DNA from: Streptomyces laurentii
Lineage (GTDB): Bacteria > Actinomycetota > Actinomycetes > Streptomycetales > Streptomycetaceae
Direction of reading: 5' to 3'
Length of the DNA stretch: 64,000 nt
NCBI GenBank assembly: GCA_002355495.1
Contig: AP017424.1
Coordinates: 2,790,001-2,854,000 of the forward strand
This document shows, piece by piece, positions 36,301-44,965 of this stretch. Position numbers and translations under genes: made by a program. Every line of letters starts with the position of its first letter. Within the stretch, counting starts at the first letter, position 1. The notes beneath the pieces are model-generated. The model was not told where the DNA came from. It searched no databases and worked only from the letters and a program-made list of their open reading frames with translations.

Positions 36301-36902
36301 TCGCCCGGCCCGCGGGCGGTACCGCCGCGGCCGGGGCCGGGGTGCCCGTCGACGGGGCCGGGGCGCTGCCGCGGCTGATGGTGATCGTGGACGACTACGA
36401 CGCGCTCGTGGCGCCCCCGCTCGGCGCGCCGGGCCGGCCCGCGGCCGGATCGGTGATGCGGGCCCTGGAGGCCGTGGCGCGGGGCGGGGCGCGGCTCGGC
36501 GTCCATCTGATCGCGGCCTCGGCGCGGCCGGAGCGGACGGCCGACACGGAGCTGGCGCACGGCGCGCGGCTGCGGATCGTGCTCGACGCGCCGCCCGCCG
36601 CACCCGTCGGCGGCCCGGACGGTCCGCAGCCGGGCCGGGGACGCCTCGGGCATCCGGACGGCCGGGTGACCCCGTTCCAGACGGGCCGGGTGACCGGGCG
36701 CATCCCGCGGACGGCGACCCAGCGGCCCATCGTCGTCCCGGTGGAGTGGGAGCGGATGGGCGACCCGCCGGCCCGCCGCCCGGTCCGCGAGCTGGGCAAC
36801 GGCCCGACGGACCTGGCGCTCCTCGCCAGCGCCCTGGACCGGGCCGCCCGGTCGGTCGACGCCACGCCCATACCCCCGCTGACGTCCCCGGCGCCCGCCT
36901 GA
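33385..36902 (+). CDS. FHA-FtsK/SpoIIIE-like ATPase with apparent frameshift near the start
   Basis: The frame from ATG 33385 (MQIRLTVLAPHAG ... CDVLVTAP) is family-like but runs out of frame at the CGCGGGAA run at 33473-33480; the rest continues one frame back to 36902 (1135 codons if begun at GTG 33495). One missing base explains this; a sequencing error or real deletion are both possible. Domains, numbered from 33495: FHA about 75-145 (IRIGRSVDADVPLDDPDVSRTHC, DQGSTNGTLLDG); FtsK-type ATPase with Walker A EGPAGSGRTELL near 675 and Walker B MVIVDDYDAL near 961; a 99-bp tandem repeat occupies about 825-938, between the two. Membrane helices were not evident. Divergent from pkaA. Confidence 0.7.
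35972..36310 (+). repeat. 99-bp in-frame tandem repeat (about 3.4 copies)
   Basis: The phrase CTCGGCGAC recurs at a 99-bp step (copies anchored near 35975, 36074, 36173 and 36272). The last two copies are identical over their full length; the first is diverged. Each unit adds 33 residues of the type SLGDTPSGRLPRPSTGDLYD followed by QASGRTYRTGGDG. Confidence 0.9.
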
Positions 36903-36988
36903 CGGGCGCCCGCACGAACCCGGACCGCACCCGCCGGCCGCCCCGGCCCGTACGCGCGCGTCCACGCCGTCCGTACGCCCCGGTCGCA

Positions 36989-37012
36989 CGCCCCCGCGTG
37001 CGCCCGGGGGCG
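36989..37012 (+). terminator. Hairpin downstream of the FHA-FtsK gene
   Basis: CGCCCCCG / CGGGGGCG, 8-bp stem with 8-nt loop, about 90 bp after the stop. The remainder of 36903-37215 holds no gene; a TTGACA at 37127-37132 lacks a -10 at proper distance. Confidence 0.5.
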
Positions 37013-37215
37013 CCTCGCCGTCACCCTCCCGCGTCCCCACCGCGCCCCACCGCGCCCCCCTCACCCCGCCGCATCCCGACCCCGTCTGACCTGACGTCAC
37101 GTCACGAGCCCATCACGATCGCGTACTTGACAGTGAAGGCGGTATTGCGGGCCCCGGTCACCGGGCGTAGAACCGGACCCCACGGACCAGACAGCGCGGG
37201 AGAGACGGGGCTCGG

Positions 37216-38580
37216 ATGCGTCAGGGCAGAACTCTTCGACTGGCCGCGGTGACGGCGCTCGCCGCCCTCGCCGCGACGGCGTGCGGCGGCGGGGACGGCG
37301 GCTCGGACGACGACCGCCCCTCCGCGAGCGCGGGCGGCGGCTCCGCCGGCACCGGGCTCACGCTGCCGTCCCTCAAGGGCGAGAAGCTGGAGGTCGCCGC
37401 CGTCTGGACCGGTCCGGAGCAGGCCAACTTCACCAAGGTCCTGAAGGAGTTCGAGAAGCGTACGGGCGCGACCGTCACGTTCGTGCCGGCCCAGGACCCG
37501 ATCGTGAACTTCCTCGGCACGAAGATCGCCGGCGGTTCCCCGCCCGACGTGGCGATGCTGCCGCAGGTCGGCGCGATCCGGCAGGCGGCGGCGCAGAAGT
37601 GGCTCAAGCCGCTGGGGCCGGAGGCCAAGGCCCAGCTGGCCGCCCACTACGGGAAGGGCTGGCAGGACCTCGGCGCGGTCGACGGCACCCCCTACGGGGT
37701 GTACTTCAAGGCCGCCAACAAGTCGCTGGTCTGGTACAACTCCGCCGCGTTCGACAACGCGGGCGCGAGCGAGCCGAAGACCTGGAAGGACCTGATCTCC
37801 ACGGCCGAGACGATCTCGGCGTCCGGCGTCACCCCGGTGTCGGTGGGCGGCGCGGACGGCTGGACGCTGACCGACTGGTTCGAGAACGTCTACCTCTCGC
37901 AGGCCGGACCGGAGAAGTACGACCGGCTGGCCCGCCACGAGCTGAAGTGGACCGACCCGTCCGTCGCCCGGGCGCTGACCACGCTGGCCGAGCTGTTCGG
38001 CAAACCGTCGCTGCTCGCGGGCGGCACGAACGGCGCGCTCCAGACCGAGTTCCCGGTCTCCGTCACCCAGACCTTCACCGGCGGCGACCAGCCCAATGCG
38101 GCGATGGTGTTCGAGGGCGACTTCTCGGCCGTCAACATCGCGGCGACGGGCGCGAAGATCGGCACGGACGCCAAGGTGTTCCCGTTCCCGGCGGTCGGCG
38201 GCGGCCCGGCGCCCGTGGTGACCGGCGGCGACGCGGCCGTGGCGCTGAAGGACGGCAAGGGCGCGCAGGCGCTCCTCACCTTCCTGGCCTCGCCCGAGGC
38301 GGCGCGGATCTGGGCGGCCGAGGGCGGCTTCCTCTCCCCCAACAAGTCGCTGGACAAGGCCGCGTACCCGAACGACGTCCAGCGGACCATCGCCACGGCG
38401 CTGATCGGGGCGGGCGACGACTTCCGCTTCGACATGTCGGACCAGATGCCGCAGTCGTTCGGCGGGACGCCCGGCAAGGGCGAGTGGAAGGTGCTCCAGG
38501 ACTTCCTGAAGAACCCGAAGGACGTGGCCGGCGCCCAGGCCGCGCTGGAGGCCGAGGCCGCCAAGGCGTACAAGGACTGA
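37216..38580 (+). CDS. Sugar ABC transporter substrate-binding lipoprotein
   Basis: Lipoprotein of 454 aa: signal peptide with lipobox ...AATAC (Cys at about residue 23), Gly/Ser-rich tether, then a type-B (CUT1) solute-binding fold (LEVAAVWTGPEQANFTKVLKEFEKRTGATVTFVPA, PPDVAMLPQVGAIRQ, YGVYFKAANKSLVWYN). It delivers an unidentified oligosaccharide to the two permeases that follow in the same operon. Confidence 0.92.
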   Translation: MRQGRTLRLAAVTALAALAATACGGGDGGSDDDRPSASAGGGSAGTGLTLPSLKGEKLEVAAVWTGPEQANFTKVLKEFEKRTGATVTFVPAQDPIVNFLGTKIAGGSPPDVAMLPQVGAIRQAAAQKWLKPLGPEAKAQLAAHYGKGWQDLGAVDGTPYGVYFKAANKSLVWYNSAAFDNAGASEPKTWKDLISTAETISASGVTPVSVGGADGWTLTDWFENVYLSQAGPEKYDRLARHELKWTDPSVARALTTLAELFGKPSLLAGGTNGALQTEFPVSVTQTFTGGDQPNAAMVFEGDFSAVNIAATGAKIGTDAKVFPFPAVGGGPAPVVTGGDAAVALKDGKGAQALLTFLASPEAARIWAAEGGFLSPNKSLDKAAYPNDVQRTIATALIGAGDDFRFDMSDQMPQSFGGTPGKGEWKVLQDFLKNPKDVAGAQAALEAEAAKAYKD

Positions 38581-38585
38581 TCCCG

Positions 38586-40013
38586 GTGGACCGCGCGCAC
38601 GGCACCACCGCTCCCCCCTCGTCCGGTGGAACCGGCGGCCCCGGCGGGTCCACGGGGACCGCCGGTTCCGCCGGATCCTCCGGATCCCCCCGGCGCGGCA
38701 CACCCGCGGGGTCCGGGCGGCGGTCCCTCCGCCCCCGCTCCGCGCTGACCGCCGCCGTCTTCCTCCTTCCCGCCCTCGTCCTGCTCGGCGCGCTGGTCGT
38801 CTACCCCATCGGCTACTCGGTGCAGCGCTCCTTCTTCGACAAGAGCGGCGACTCCTTCGCCGGCCTCGGCAACTACGTCACGCTCTTCACGGACAGCACG
38901 ATCCGTACGGCCATCCGCAACAACCTGATCTGGGTGGTCGTCGCGCCGACCGTGGCCACCGCGCTCGGCCTGATCTTCGCGGTGCTCACCGAACGGGTCC
39001 GCTGGGGCACGGCGTTCAAGCTGGTCGTCTTCATGCCGATGGCGGTCTCGATGCTCGCCGCCGGGATCATCTTCCGGCTGGTGTACGAGCAGGATCCGGA
39101 CCGCGGCGTCGCGAACGCCGTCTGGGTGGGCGTGCACGACACCTTCGCCGAGTCGTCGTCCTTCCCTCGCGCCCGGCCGCTGCCGGCGCATCCGCTGAAG
39201 GCGGCGGGCGGCGGGGCGTACGAGACCAAGGCGCCGGTCCGCGCCGGGCGGCCGGCCCTGCTGCCGCTCGTCGGGGTGGCTCCGGCGCAGATGCCGAAGG
39301 ACGCGCGCCCTGCCCGTACTCCCGCCGACTCCCCCCACGGGGAGATCAGCGGGGTCGCGTGGCTGGACTTCACCCGGGGCGGTGGGGGACGGCCGAACGC
39401 CGTCGACCCGAAGGAACTCGGCCTCGACGGACTGCGGATCGAGGCGGTGAAGGACGGCCGGGTGGTGGCACGGACCACGGCGGCCGCGGACGGCACCTTC
39501 CGGCTGCCGGCCGCCGCCGACGGCGCCGTCCTGCGGCTGCCCGCGAGCAACTTCCGCGAGCAGTACGACGGGGTGGCGTGGCTCGGCCCCACGCTCGTCA
39601 CCCCGGCGATCATCGGCAGTTACGTGTGGATGTGGGCCGGGTTCGCGATGGTGCTGATCGCGGCCGGGCTCGCGGGCCTGCCGCGCGAGCTCCTCGAAGC
39701 GGCGCGGGTCGACGGGGCGAACGAGTGGCAGGTGTTCCGCCGGATCACGGTCCCGCTGCTCGCGCCGGTGCTCGGCGTCGTCCTCGTCACCCTGATGATC
39801 AACGTCCTGAAGGTCTTCGACCTGGTCTTCGTCATCGCGCCGGGCTCGGCGCTCGACGACGCGAACGTCCTCGCCCTCCAGCTGTACCGCTCGTCCTTCG
39901 GCACGGGCGCGGACCTGGGCGTCGGCTCGGCGATCGCCGTGCTGCTCCTGCTCCTCGTCCTGCCGGTGATGGCGGTCAACATCCGCCGGATGCGAAAGGA
40001 GAGCCGCCGGTGA
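38586..40013 (+). CDS. Sugar ABC permease (CUT1, MalF-like) with extracytoplasmic domain insert
   Basis: Protein of 475 aa, GTG start 6 bp after the previous stop. A disordered Ser/Gly/Pro N terminus leads to helix 1 (about 52-75). The EAA loop is EAARVDGANEWQVFRRITVPLLAP. Between the third and fourth helices lies an insertion of about 150 residues, of which the part EISGVAWLDFTRGG ... KDGRVVARTTAAADGTFRLPAAADGAVLRLP reads like a carboxypeptidase-regulatory/SpaA-type beta sandwich on the outer face. Ordinary CUT1 permeases are about 300 aa. Confidence 0.88.
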   Translation: MDRAHGTTAPPSSGGTGGPGGSTGTAGSAGSSGSPRRGTPAGSGRRSLRPRSALTAAVFLLPALVLLGALVVYPIGYSVQRSFFDKSGDSFAGLGNYVTLFTDSTIRTAIRNNLIWVVVAPTVATALGLIFAVLTERVRWGTAFKLVVFMPMAVSMLAAGIIFRLVYEQDPDRGVANAVWVGVHDTFAESSSFPRARPLPAHPLKAAGGGAYETKAPVRAGRPALLPLVGVAPAQMPKDARPARTPADSPHGEISGVAWLDFTRGGGGRPNAVDPKELGLDGLRIEAVKDGRVVARTTAAADGTFRLPAAADGAVLRLPASNFREQYDGVAWLGPTLVTPAIIGSYVWMWAGFAMVLIAAGLAGLPRELLEAARVDGANEWQVFRRITVPLLAPVLGVVLVTLMINVLKVFDLVFVIAPGSALDDANVLALQLYRSSFGTGADLGVGSAIAVLLLLLVLPVMAVNIRRMRKESRR

Positions 40014-40924
40014 CCTCCCCGTCCGCCACCACCGCGCCCGCCGCCGTCGAGCCCGCCACCCAGCCCCGGCGCGTGTCCCGGACCGCGGCGCGGATCGCGG
40101 CCCGGACCGCCTCGGGCGCGGTCCGGATCTTCCTCGTCCTGGTCGCGCTGTTCTGGCTGATGCCGACGGCGGGGCTGCTGCTCTCCTCGCTCCGCTCGCC
40201 GTCCGACATCGCCGCGAGCGGCTGGTGGCAGGTGTTCACCGCCCCGGCGCGGCTGACCACCGAGAACTACCGCGACCTGCTCGCGAACGACACGATCACC
40301 GGCTCCCTCGGCTCCACGATCCTGATCACCGTGCCGGCCACGCTGCTCGTCATCGTCATCGGCTCGTTCGCCGGCTACGCCTTCGCCTGGCTGGACTTCC
40401 CGGGCCGCGACTGGTGGTTCCTGCTGGTGGTGGGACTGCTCGTGGTGCCGGTGCAGGTGGCGCTCGTCCCGGTGTCGAAGCTGTTCGGCACGCTCGGGAT
40501 CTTCGAGACGACGCTGGGCGTGGTGCTGTTCCACACGGCCTACGGGCTGCCGTTCGCGATCTTCCTGCTGCGGAACTTCTTCGCCGAGATCCCCCGCGAA
40601 CTCCTGGAGGCGGCCCGGCTGGACGGGGCGGGCGAGCTGCGCCTGTTCGCGCGGGTGGTCATGCCTCTGGGCGGGCCGGCCATCGCCTCGCTGGGGATCT
40701 TCCAGTTCCTGTGGGTGTGGAACGACATGCTGGTGGCGCTGATCTTCGCGGACGCCCAGTCGCCGCCGATCACGGTGGCGCTCCAGCAGCAGGTCCGGCA
40801 GTTCGGCAACAACATCGACGTGCTCGCGCCGGGCGCGTTCGTGTCGATGGTGATCCCGCTGGTGGTCTTCTTCGCGTTCCAGCGGCAGTTCGTGTCCGGG
40901 GTGATGGCGGGCGCGGTGAAGTAG
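40010..40924 (+). CDS. Sugar ABC permease (CUT1, MalG-like)
   Basis: Protein of 304 aa whose GTG overlaps the preceding stop (GTGA), indicating coupling. Six membrane helices and the EAA loop EAARLDGAGELRLFARVVMPLGGP. Ends the three-gene cassette. No ATPase gene follows, so a shared ATPase encoded elsewhere (MsiK in Streptomyces, established for CUT1 systems) is probably used. Confidence 0.92.
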   Translation: MTSPSATTAPAAVEPATQPRRVSRTAARIAARTASGAVRIFLVLVALFWLMPTAGLLLSSLRSPSDIAASGWWQVFTAPARLTTENYRDLLANDTITGSLGSTILITVPATLLVIVIGSFAGYAFAWLDFPGRDWWFLLVVGLLVVPVQVALVPVSKLFGTLGIFETTLGVVLFHTAYGLPFAIFLLRNFFAEIPRELLEAARLDGAGELRLFARVVMPLGGPAIASLGIFQFLWVWNDMLVALIFADAQSPPITVALQQQVRQFGNNIDVLAPGAFVSMVIPLVVFFAFQRQFVSGVMAGAVK

Positions 40925-40945
40925 CCCCGAGGGTGAGCCCTGGGG

Positions 40946-41551
40946 TTACGCGGTGAGCGCGGCCACCGTCGCGCGCGCGAGGTCGTCGAGGTAGCCCCGC
41001 GGGGGCTCCGTACGGACGACCACCAGGCGCCAGTACAGCGGGCCGAGCACCAGGTCCAGGGCCCGGTCGGGGTCGGTGTCCGCGGGCAGTTCGCCGCGCC
41101 CGGCGGCGGCCTGGACGATCTGCGCCACCACGCCCTGCTGGCTGTCGAGCAGGGCGGCCTTCAGGGTGTCCGCGATCTCGGGGTGCCGGACGGCCTCGAC
41201 CAGCAGGTCGGGGATGACCTGCGAGGCGACCGGGTGGCGCAGCGCGTGCGAGGCGACTTCGAGGAGGGCGCGGACGTCCCCGTACAGCGAGCCGGTGTCG
41301 GGGGCGGGCAGTCCCTGCACGGCGACGGCGCCGACGACGTCGACGACGAGCGAGAGCTTGGACTTCCAGCGCCGGTAGACGGCGGTCTTGCCGACGCCCG
41401 CGCGGCGCGCGATGCCCTCGATGGACATCCGGGAGAAGCCGACCGCGGCCAGTTCCGCGAAGACGGCGGCCCGGATCGCGTCGGTCACGTCCTCGCGGAG
41501 CACGGCGGCTCCCGCGGGTGCGCGGCGTGGGGTTCCCGGGGCTGTCGTCAT
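40946..41551 (-). CDS. TetR-family repressor
   Basis: Protein of 201 aa. The N-terminal HTH (about 20-66: DAIRAAVFAELAAVGFSRMSIEGIARRAGVGKTAVYRRWKSKLSL) is canonical; the C-terminal ligand domain has the TetR_C pattern. It is divergent from the ABC-2 exporter and two palindromes lie between them, so it almost certainly controls the exporter and itself. The last genes on its other side belong to the sugar importer, in convergent orientation. Confidence 0.93.
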   Translation of the reverse strand: MTTAPGTPRRAPAGAAVLREDVTDAIRAAVFAELAAVGFSRMSIEGIARRAGVGKTAVYRRWKSKLSLVVDVVGAVAVQGLPAPDTGSLYGDVRALLEVASHALRHPVASQVIPDLLVEAVRHPEIADTLKAALLDSQQGVVAQIVQAAAGRGELPADTDPDRALDLVLGPLYWRLVVVRTEPPRGYLDDLARATVAALTA

Positions 41552-41593
41552 ACCCAGGATCTTAACCAGCGGGTTCCTCCCGAAAGACGTCTA

Positions 41594-41608
41594 CGTATCG
41601 ACGATACG
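41594..41608. promoter_or_regulatory. TetR operator 1
   Basis: Perfect palindrome CGTATCG-A-CGATACG, 15 bp, located 43 bp upstream of the TetR start and 112 bp upstream of the exporter gene. Confidence 0.7.
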
Positions 41609-41641
41609 GTTGCGTTCCGACGCATGCAGCCCTACGCTCCA

Positions 41642-41656
41642 CGTAGCGACGATACG
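41642..41656. promoter_or_regulatory. TetR operator 2
   Basis: CGTAGCG-A-CGATACG, one mismatch to operator 1, beginning 48 bp further on; a paired arrangement common for TetR-type repressors. Confidence 0.65.
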
Positions 41657-41719
41657 GACCCGTCCCGTCGCCCTGTCGCACCCCTCCAGCGCCCCCACCC
41701 CAGGAACGAAGGGGATCCC

Positions 41720-42703
41720 GTGACCACTCGGACCCTCGCGCCACCCCCGCCCGCCGCCCCCGGCACCACCGCCGGCACCACCGCCGGAGCCACCGCCGGA
41801 CCCGCCGCCACCGCGCCGGGCGCGCCCCTCACCTCCGAGGAGCTGCGCGCCCTCGCCCTGCGCCACGGCCTGACCGTCAGCGGCGCGCGCCCCTCGCTCC
41901 CCGCGTACGTACGGCAGCTGTGGTCCCGGCGGGACTTCATCACCGCCTTCGCCACGGCCAGGCTGACCGCCCAGTACAGCCAGGCGCGGCTCGGCCAGAT
42001 CTGGCAGGTGATGACCCCGCTGCTCAACGCGGCGGTCTACTACGCGATCTTCGGCGTCCTCATGAACGTCAAGCGCGGCATCCCGGACTACGTCCCGTTC
42101 CTGCTCACGGGCGTCTTCGCGTGGACCTTCACCTCGCAGACGATCATGACGGGGACCCGCGCCATCAGCGACAACATGGGCCTGGTCCGCGCCCTGCACT
42201 TCCCGCGCGCCAGCCTGCCCATCGCGCTCGCCCTCCAGCAGCTCCAGCAACTCCTGTTCTCGCTCGGCGCGCTGGTGGCGATCCTGTTCTGCTTCGGCGA
42301 GTTCCCGCGCGCGAGCTGGCTGCTCGCGATCCCCGCGCTGCTGTGCCAGACCCTCTTCGGCACCGGTCTCGCGCTCGCCATGGCGCGGCTCGCGGCGAAG
42401 ACGCCGGACATCGCGCAGCTGATGCCGTTCGTGCTGCGCAGCTGGATGTACGCCTCCGGGGTCATGTGGTCGATCCCGCACCTCACCCAGGGCCGCGACC
42501 TGCCGCACGGCGTGATCATGGCGCTCCGGTCCAACCCCGCCGCCGTCTACATCGACCTGCTCCGCTTCGCGTTCGTCGACAGCTTCCACGCCTCCCAGCT
42601 CCCGCCGCACGTGTGGGCGCTCGCGGCGGGCTGGGCGGCGCTCGCCTTCGCCGGCGGATTCGTCTACTTCTGGAAGGCAGAGGAGACCTACGGCCGTGGC
42701 TGA
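41720..42703 (+). CDS. ABC-2 type exporter permease, TagG-like
   Basis: Protein of 327 aa with an Ala/Pro/Thr-rich N terminus and about six membrane helices; the helices LLNAAVYYAIFGVLMNVKRGIPDYVPFLLTGVFAWTF and the NPAAVYIDLLRFAF motif match polysaccharide/teichoic-acid-type exporters (TagG, Wzm). It would move a lipid-linked glycan across the membrane using the ATPase encoded next. GTG start; GGGGATCCC precedes it. Confidence 0.88.
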   Translation: MTTRTLAPPPPAAPGTTAGTTAGATAGPAATAPGAPLTSEELRALALRHGLTVSGARPSLPAYVRQLWSRRDFITAFATARLTAQYSQARLGQIWQVMTPLLNAAVYYAIFGVLMNVKRGIPDYVPFLLTGVFAWTFTSQTIMTGTRAISDNMGLVRALHFPRASLPIALALQQLQQLLFSLGALVAILFCFGEFPRASWLLAIPALLCQTLFGTGLALAMARLAAKTPDIAQLMPFVLRSWMYASGVMWSIPHLTQGRDLPHGVIMALRSNPAAVYIDLLRFAFVDSFHASQLPPHVWALAAGWAALAFAGGFVYFWKAEETYGRG

Positions 42704-43565
42704 CCGCACCGCGCACACCGCGCCCACCTCGTACGCTCCCCAGGCCCGCGCGGCGACGCCCGAGCGCACCCCCACCGTCGTCGCGGACGGCGTCCACGTC
42801 ACGTACACCGTCCAGGGCGGCCGGGCCGGCGGCCGCGGCGGCGCCACCGCCGCGCTCAGCCGTATCGCCACCCGCCGCCGCGCCACTACTGCCGCCACCA
42901 AGGCCCCCGGCACCCGCCAGGTCCACGCGGTCAAGGGCGTCAGCTTCGCCGCCTTCCGGGGCGAGGCGATCGGCCTCATCGGCTCCAACGGCTCGGGCAA
43001 GTCGACCCTGCTCAAGGCGATCGCGGGCCTGCTGCCGGTGAGCGCGGGCCGCGTGTACACCCAGGGCAGTCCCTCGCTCCTCGGCGTCAACGCGGCGCTC
43101 ATGGGCGATCTGACGGGTGAACGGAACGTGATCCTCGGCGGGCTCGCCATGGGCATGAGCCGCCGCGAGATCGCCGCCCGCTACGCCGGCATCGTCGAGT
43201 TCTCCGGCGTCAACGAGCGCGACGACGCCATCTCCCGCCCCATGCGCACCTACTCCTCCGGCATGGGCGCCCGGCTCCGCTTCTCCATCGCCGCCGCCCG
43301 CAGCCACGACGTCCTGCTCATCGACGAGGCCCTGGCCACCGGCGACGCGGGCTTCCGGCGGCGCAGCCGGCAGCGGATCGACGAGCTGCGCGCCGAGGCG
43401 GGCACGGTCTTCCTGGTCAGCCACTCGAACTCGACCATCACCGACACCTGCGACCGGGCGCTGTGGCTGGAGGCGGGCACGCTGCGGAGGGACGGCCCCG
43501 CGCGCGAGGTCGTGGCGGCGTACGAGGAATTCACCGGCGCGGCGGGCAAGACCGGCCGTAAATAG
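42696..43565 (+). CDS. ABC exporter ATPase, TagH/Wzt-like
   Basis: Protein of 289 aa, start overlapping the permease stop by 8 bp. Walker A GSNGSGKSTL (about 99-108), a signature degenerated to SSGMGARL (as in the TagH/Wzt group, where the canonical LSGGQ is absent), Walker B VLLIDEALATGD and H-loop VSHS. An Arg/Ala-rich insert at about 45-65 precedes the ATPase core. With the previous gene it forms a glycan exporter. Confidence 0.9.
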   Translation: MADRTAHTAPTSYAPQARAATPERTPTVVADGVHVTYTVQGGRAGGRGGATAALSRIATRRRATTAATKAPGTRQVHAVKGVSFAAFRGEAIGLIGSNGSGKSTLLKAIAGLLPVSAGRVYTQGSPSLLGVNAALMGDLTGERNVILGGLAMGMSRREIAARYAGIVEFSGVNERDDAISRPMRTYSSGMGARLRFSIAAARSHDVLLIDEALATGDAGFRRRSRQRIDELRAEAGTVFLVSHSNSTITDTCDRALWLEAGTLRRDGPAREVVAAYEEFTGAAGKTGRK

Positions 43566-43591
43566 GGCATAGCGCCCTAAAGTGCGGAGGG

Positions 43592-44965
43592 ATGACGAAC
43601 GAGCCCCCTCCGCACGACGCCCCGCCCCACGCCACGGACGACGCCCCGCACGACGCCGCGCGCGGTGCCCCCGCCGTCGGCCCGCCGGCGACCCGTACCG
43701 CCTCCGCCACCCCGCCGCCGGGCCTCACCCGTTCCCCGTTCGAGTCGGAGACCTTCACCTCCGCCACGTTCGTGACCGTCGGCCGCGGCCCGCTGCTCGC
43801 GCTCGCCGCCGTCTGGGCGCTGACCCGCGCCGGGATACTGTTCCTGCTGTGGCGCGACCGGCTCGGCATCGGCGGCGTCGCCAGCGAGGTGTACGCGCTC
43901 TACCACTACTGGTACGGCCTGTTCGCGCTCGGCACCTTCCCGCCCGGCGACGTCACCTGGCAGTACCCGCCGGGCGCCGCCCTGGTCGTGATGGCGCCCG
44001 GCGTGCTGCCCTGGCTCACGTACTTCCAGGCCTTCGTCCTGCTCACGCTGCTCGCCGACGCCGTCGTCGTGCTCGCCCTGGCCCACGCCGACAGCGCCCG
44101 CCTCACCCACGGCGCCTGGTACTGGGTGCTCGGCCTGCCGCTCCTGCTGCACCTCCCGCTCGCCCGCTACGACGTGATGACGACCGCCCTCGCCGTCCTC
44201 GCCCTGCTCGCGCTGAAGTCCCGCAAACCCTCCGCGCACCGCGCCGCCGGCGTGCTCGCCGGGCTCGGCGCGATGGTCAAGGTGTGGCCGGCGCTGGCCC
44301 TGATCGGCACCCCGCGCGGACGCACCACTCGCGAGGCATGGGCCGCCGCCGCCCTCACGGCCCTCGCGCTGTTCGCCACGCTCGCGATGTTCTTCACCGG
44401 CTCCCTGGACTTCCTGCGGCAGCAGAGCGGGCGGGGCGTGCAGATCGAGTCGACCGTCGGCACCGGCATCGCCCTCGCGCGCGTCACCGGCCTGTGGCGG
44501 GGCTTCGTCGAACTGCGCTACGGCTCCTTCGAGTACGTCGGCCCCTACGTGTCCACCCTCGGGCACCTGGCCCTGCTGCTCACCGCGCTCGCCTTCATCT
44601 GGCTGCTGCTGTGGCGGCTGCGGGCCCGCGACTGGACGGCGGCCACCCCGGCGGACGCGGCGCTCGCGGCGGTGCTGCTGTTCACCGTCACCAGCCGGGT
44701 GATCAGTCCCCAGTACCTGATCTGGCTGCTCGGCCTCGCCGCCGTCTGCCTCACCTCCCGCGCCACCGTGATGCGGCCGGTCGCGGTGCTGCTGCTGCCC
44801 GCCGCGCTGCTCAGCGTGCTGGCGTACCCGGTGCTGTACATGGACGTCGTCACCGGTACCTGGACGGGCGTCGTCGTCATGCTGCTGCGCAACGGCCTGC
44901 TGGTCGCGGCCGCCGCGCTCGCCGCCCGCCGCCTGTGGACGTCGGCGGTGCCCCCGCACGCGTAA
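43592..44965 (+). CDS. DUF2029 (GT87-like) membrane glycosyltransferase
   Basis: Protein of 457 aa with about 10-12 membrane helices and a Pro/Thr-rich N terminus of about 50 residues. The early extracytoplasmic region has the WQYPPGAALVVMAPGVLPW signature common in DUF2029, and ARYDVMTTALAVLAL follows. The family uses polyprenyl-phosphate sugars (mycobacterial mannosyltransferases are known members). In the same direction as the exporter, 26 bp on, so a joint role in building and exporting a surface glycan is likely. Confidence 0.85.
   Translation: MTNEPPPHDAPPHATDDAPHDAARGAPAVGPPATRTASATPPPGLTRSPFESETFTSATFVTVGRGPLLALAAVWALTRAGILFLLWRDRLGIGGVASEVYALYHYWYGLFALGTFPPGDVTWQYPPGAALVVMAPGVLPWLTYFQAFVLLTLLADAVVVLALAHADSARLTHGAWYWVLGLPLLLHLPLARYDVMTTALAVLALLALKSRKPSAHRAAGVLAGLGAMVKVWPALALIGTPRGRTTREAWAAAALTALALFATLAMFFTGSLDFLRQQSGRGVQIESTVGTGIALARVTGLWRGFVELRYGSFEYVGPYVSTLGHLALLLTALAFIWLLLWRLRARDWTAATPADAALAAVLLFTVTSRVISPQYLIWLLGLAAVCLTSRATVMRPVAVLLLPAALLSVLAYPVLYMDVVTGTWTGVVVMLLRNGLLVAAAALAARRLWTSAVPPHA

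Noticed and set aside
35972..36310. Regular repeats as a CRISPR array
   Set aside because: Units are contiguous, in frame and coding, without spacers; no cas genes anywhere in the window.
32940..37100. 1386-codon open frame opposite the FHA-FtsK gene
   Set aside because: Shadow frame; Arg/Gly/Ala-rich, no recognisable domain, and the sense strand encodes clear FHA and ATPase motifs.
37127..37132. TTGACA as the -35 of the sugar importer
   Set aside because: No -10-like hexamer at 16-19 bp spacing; could be chance.
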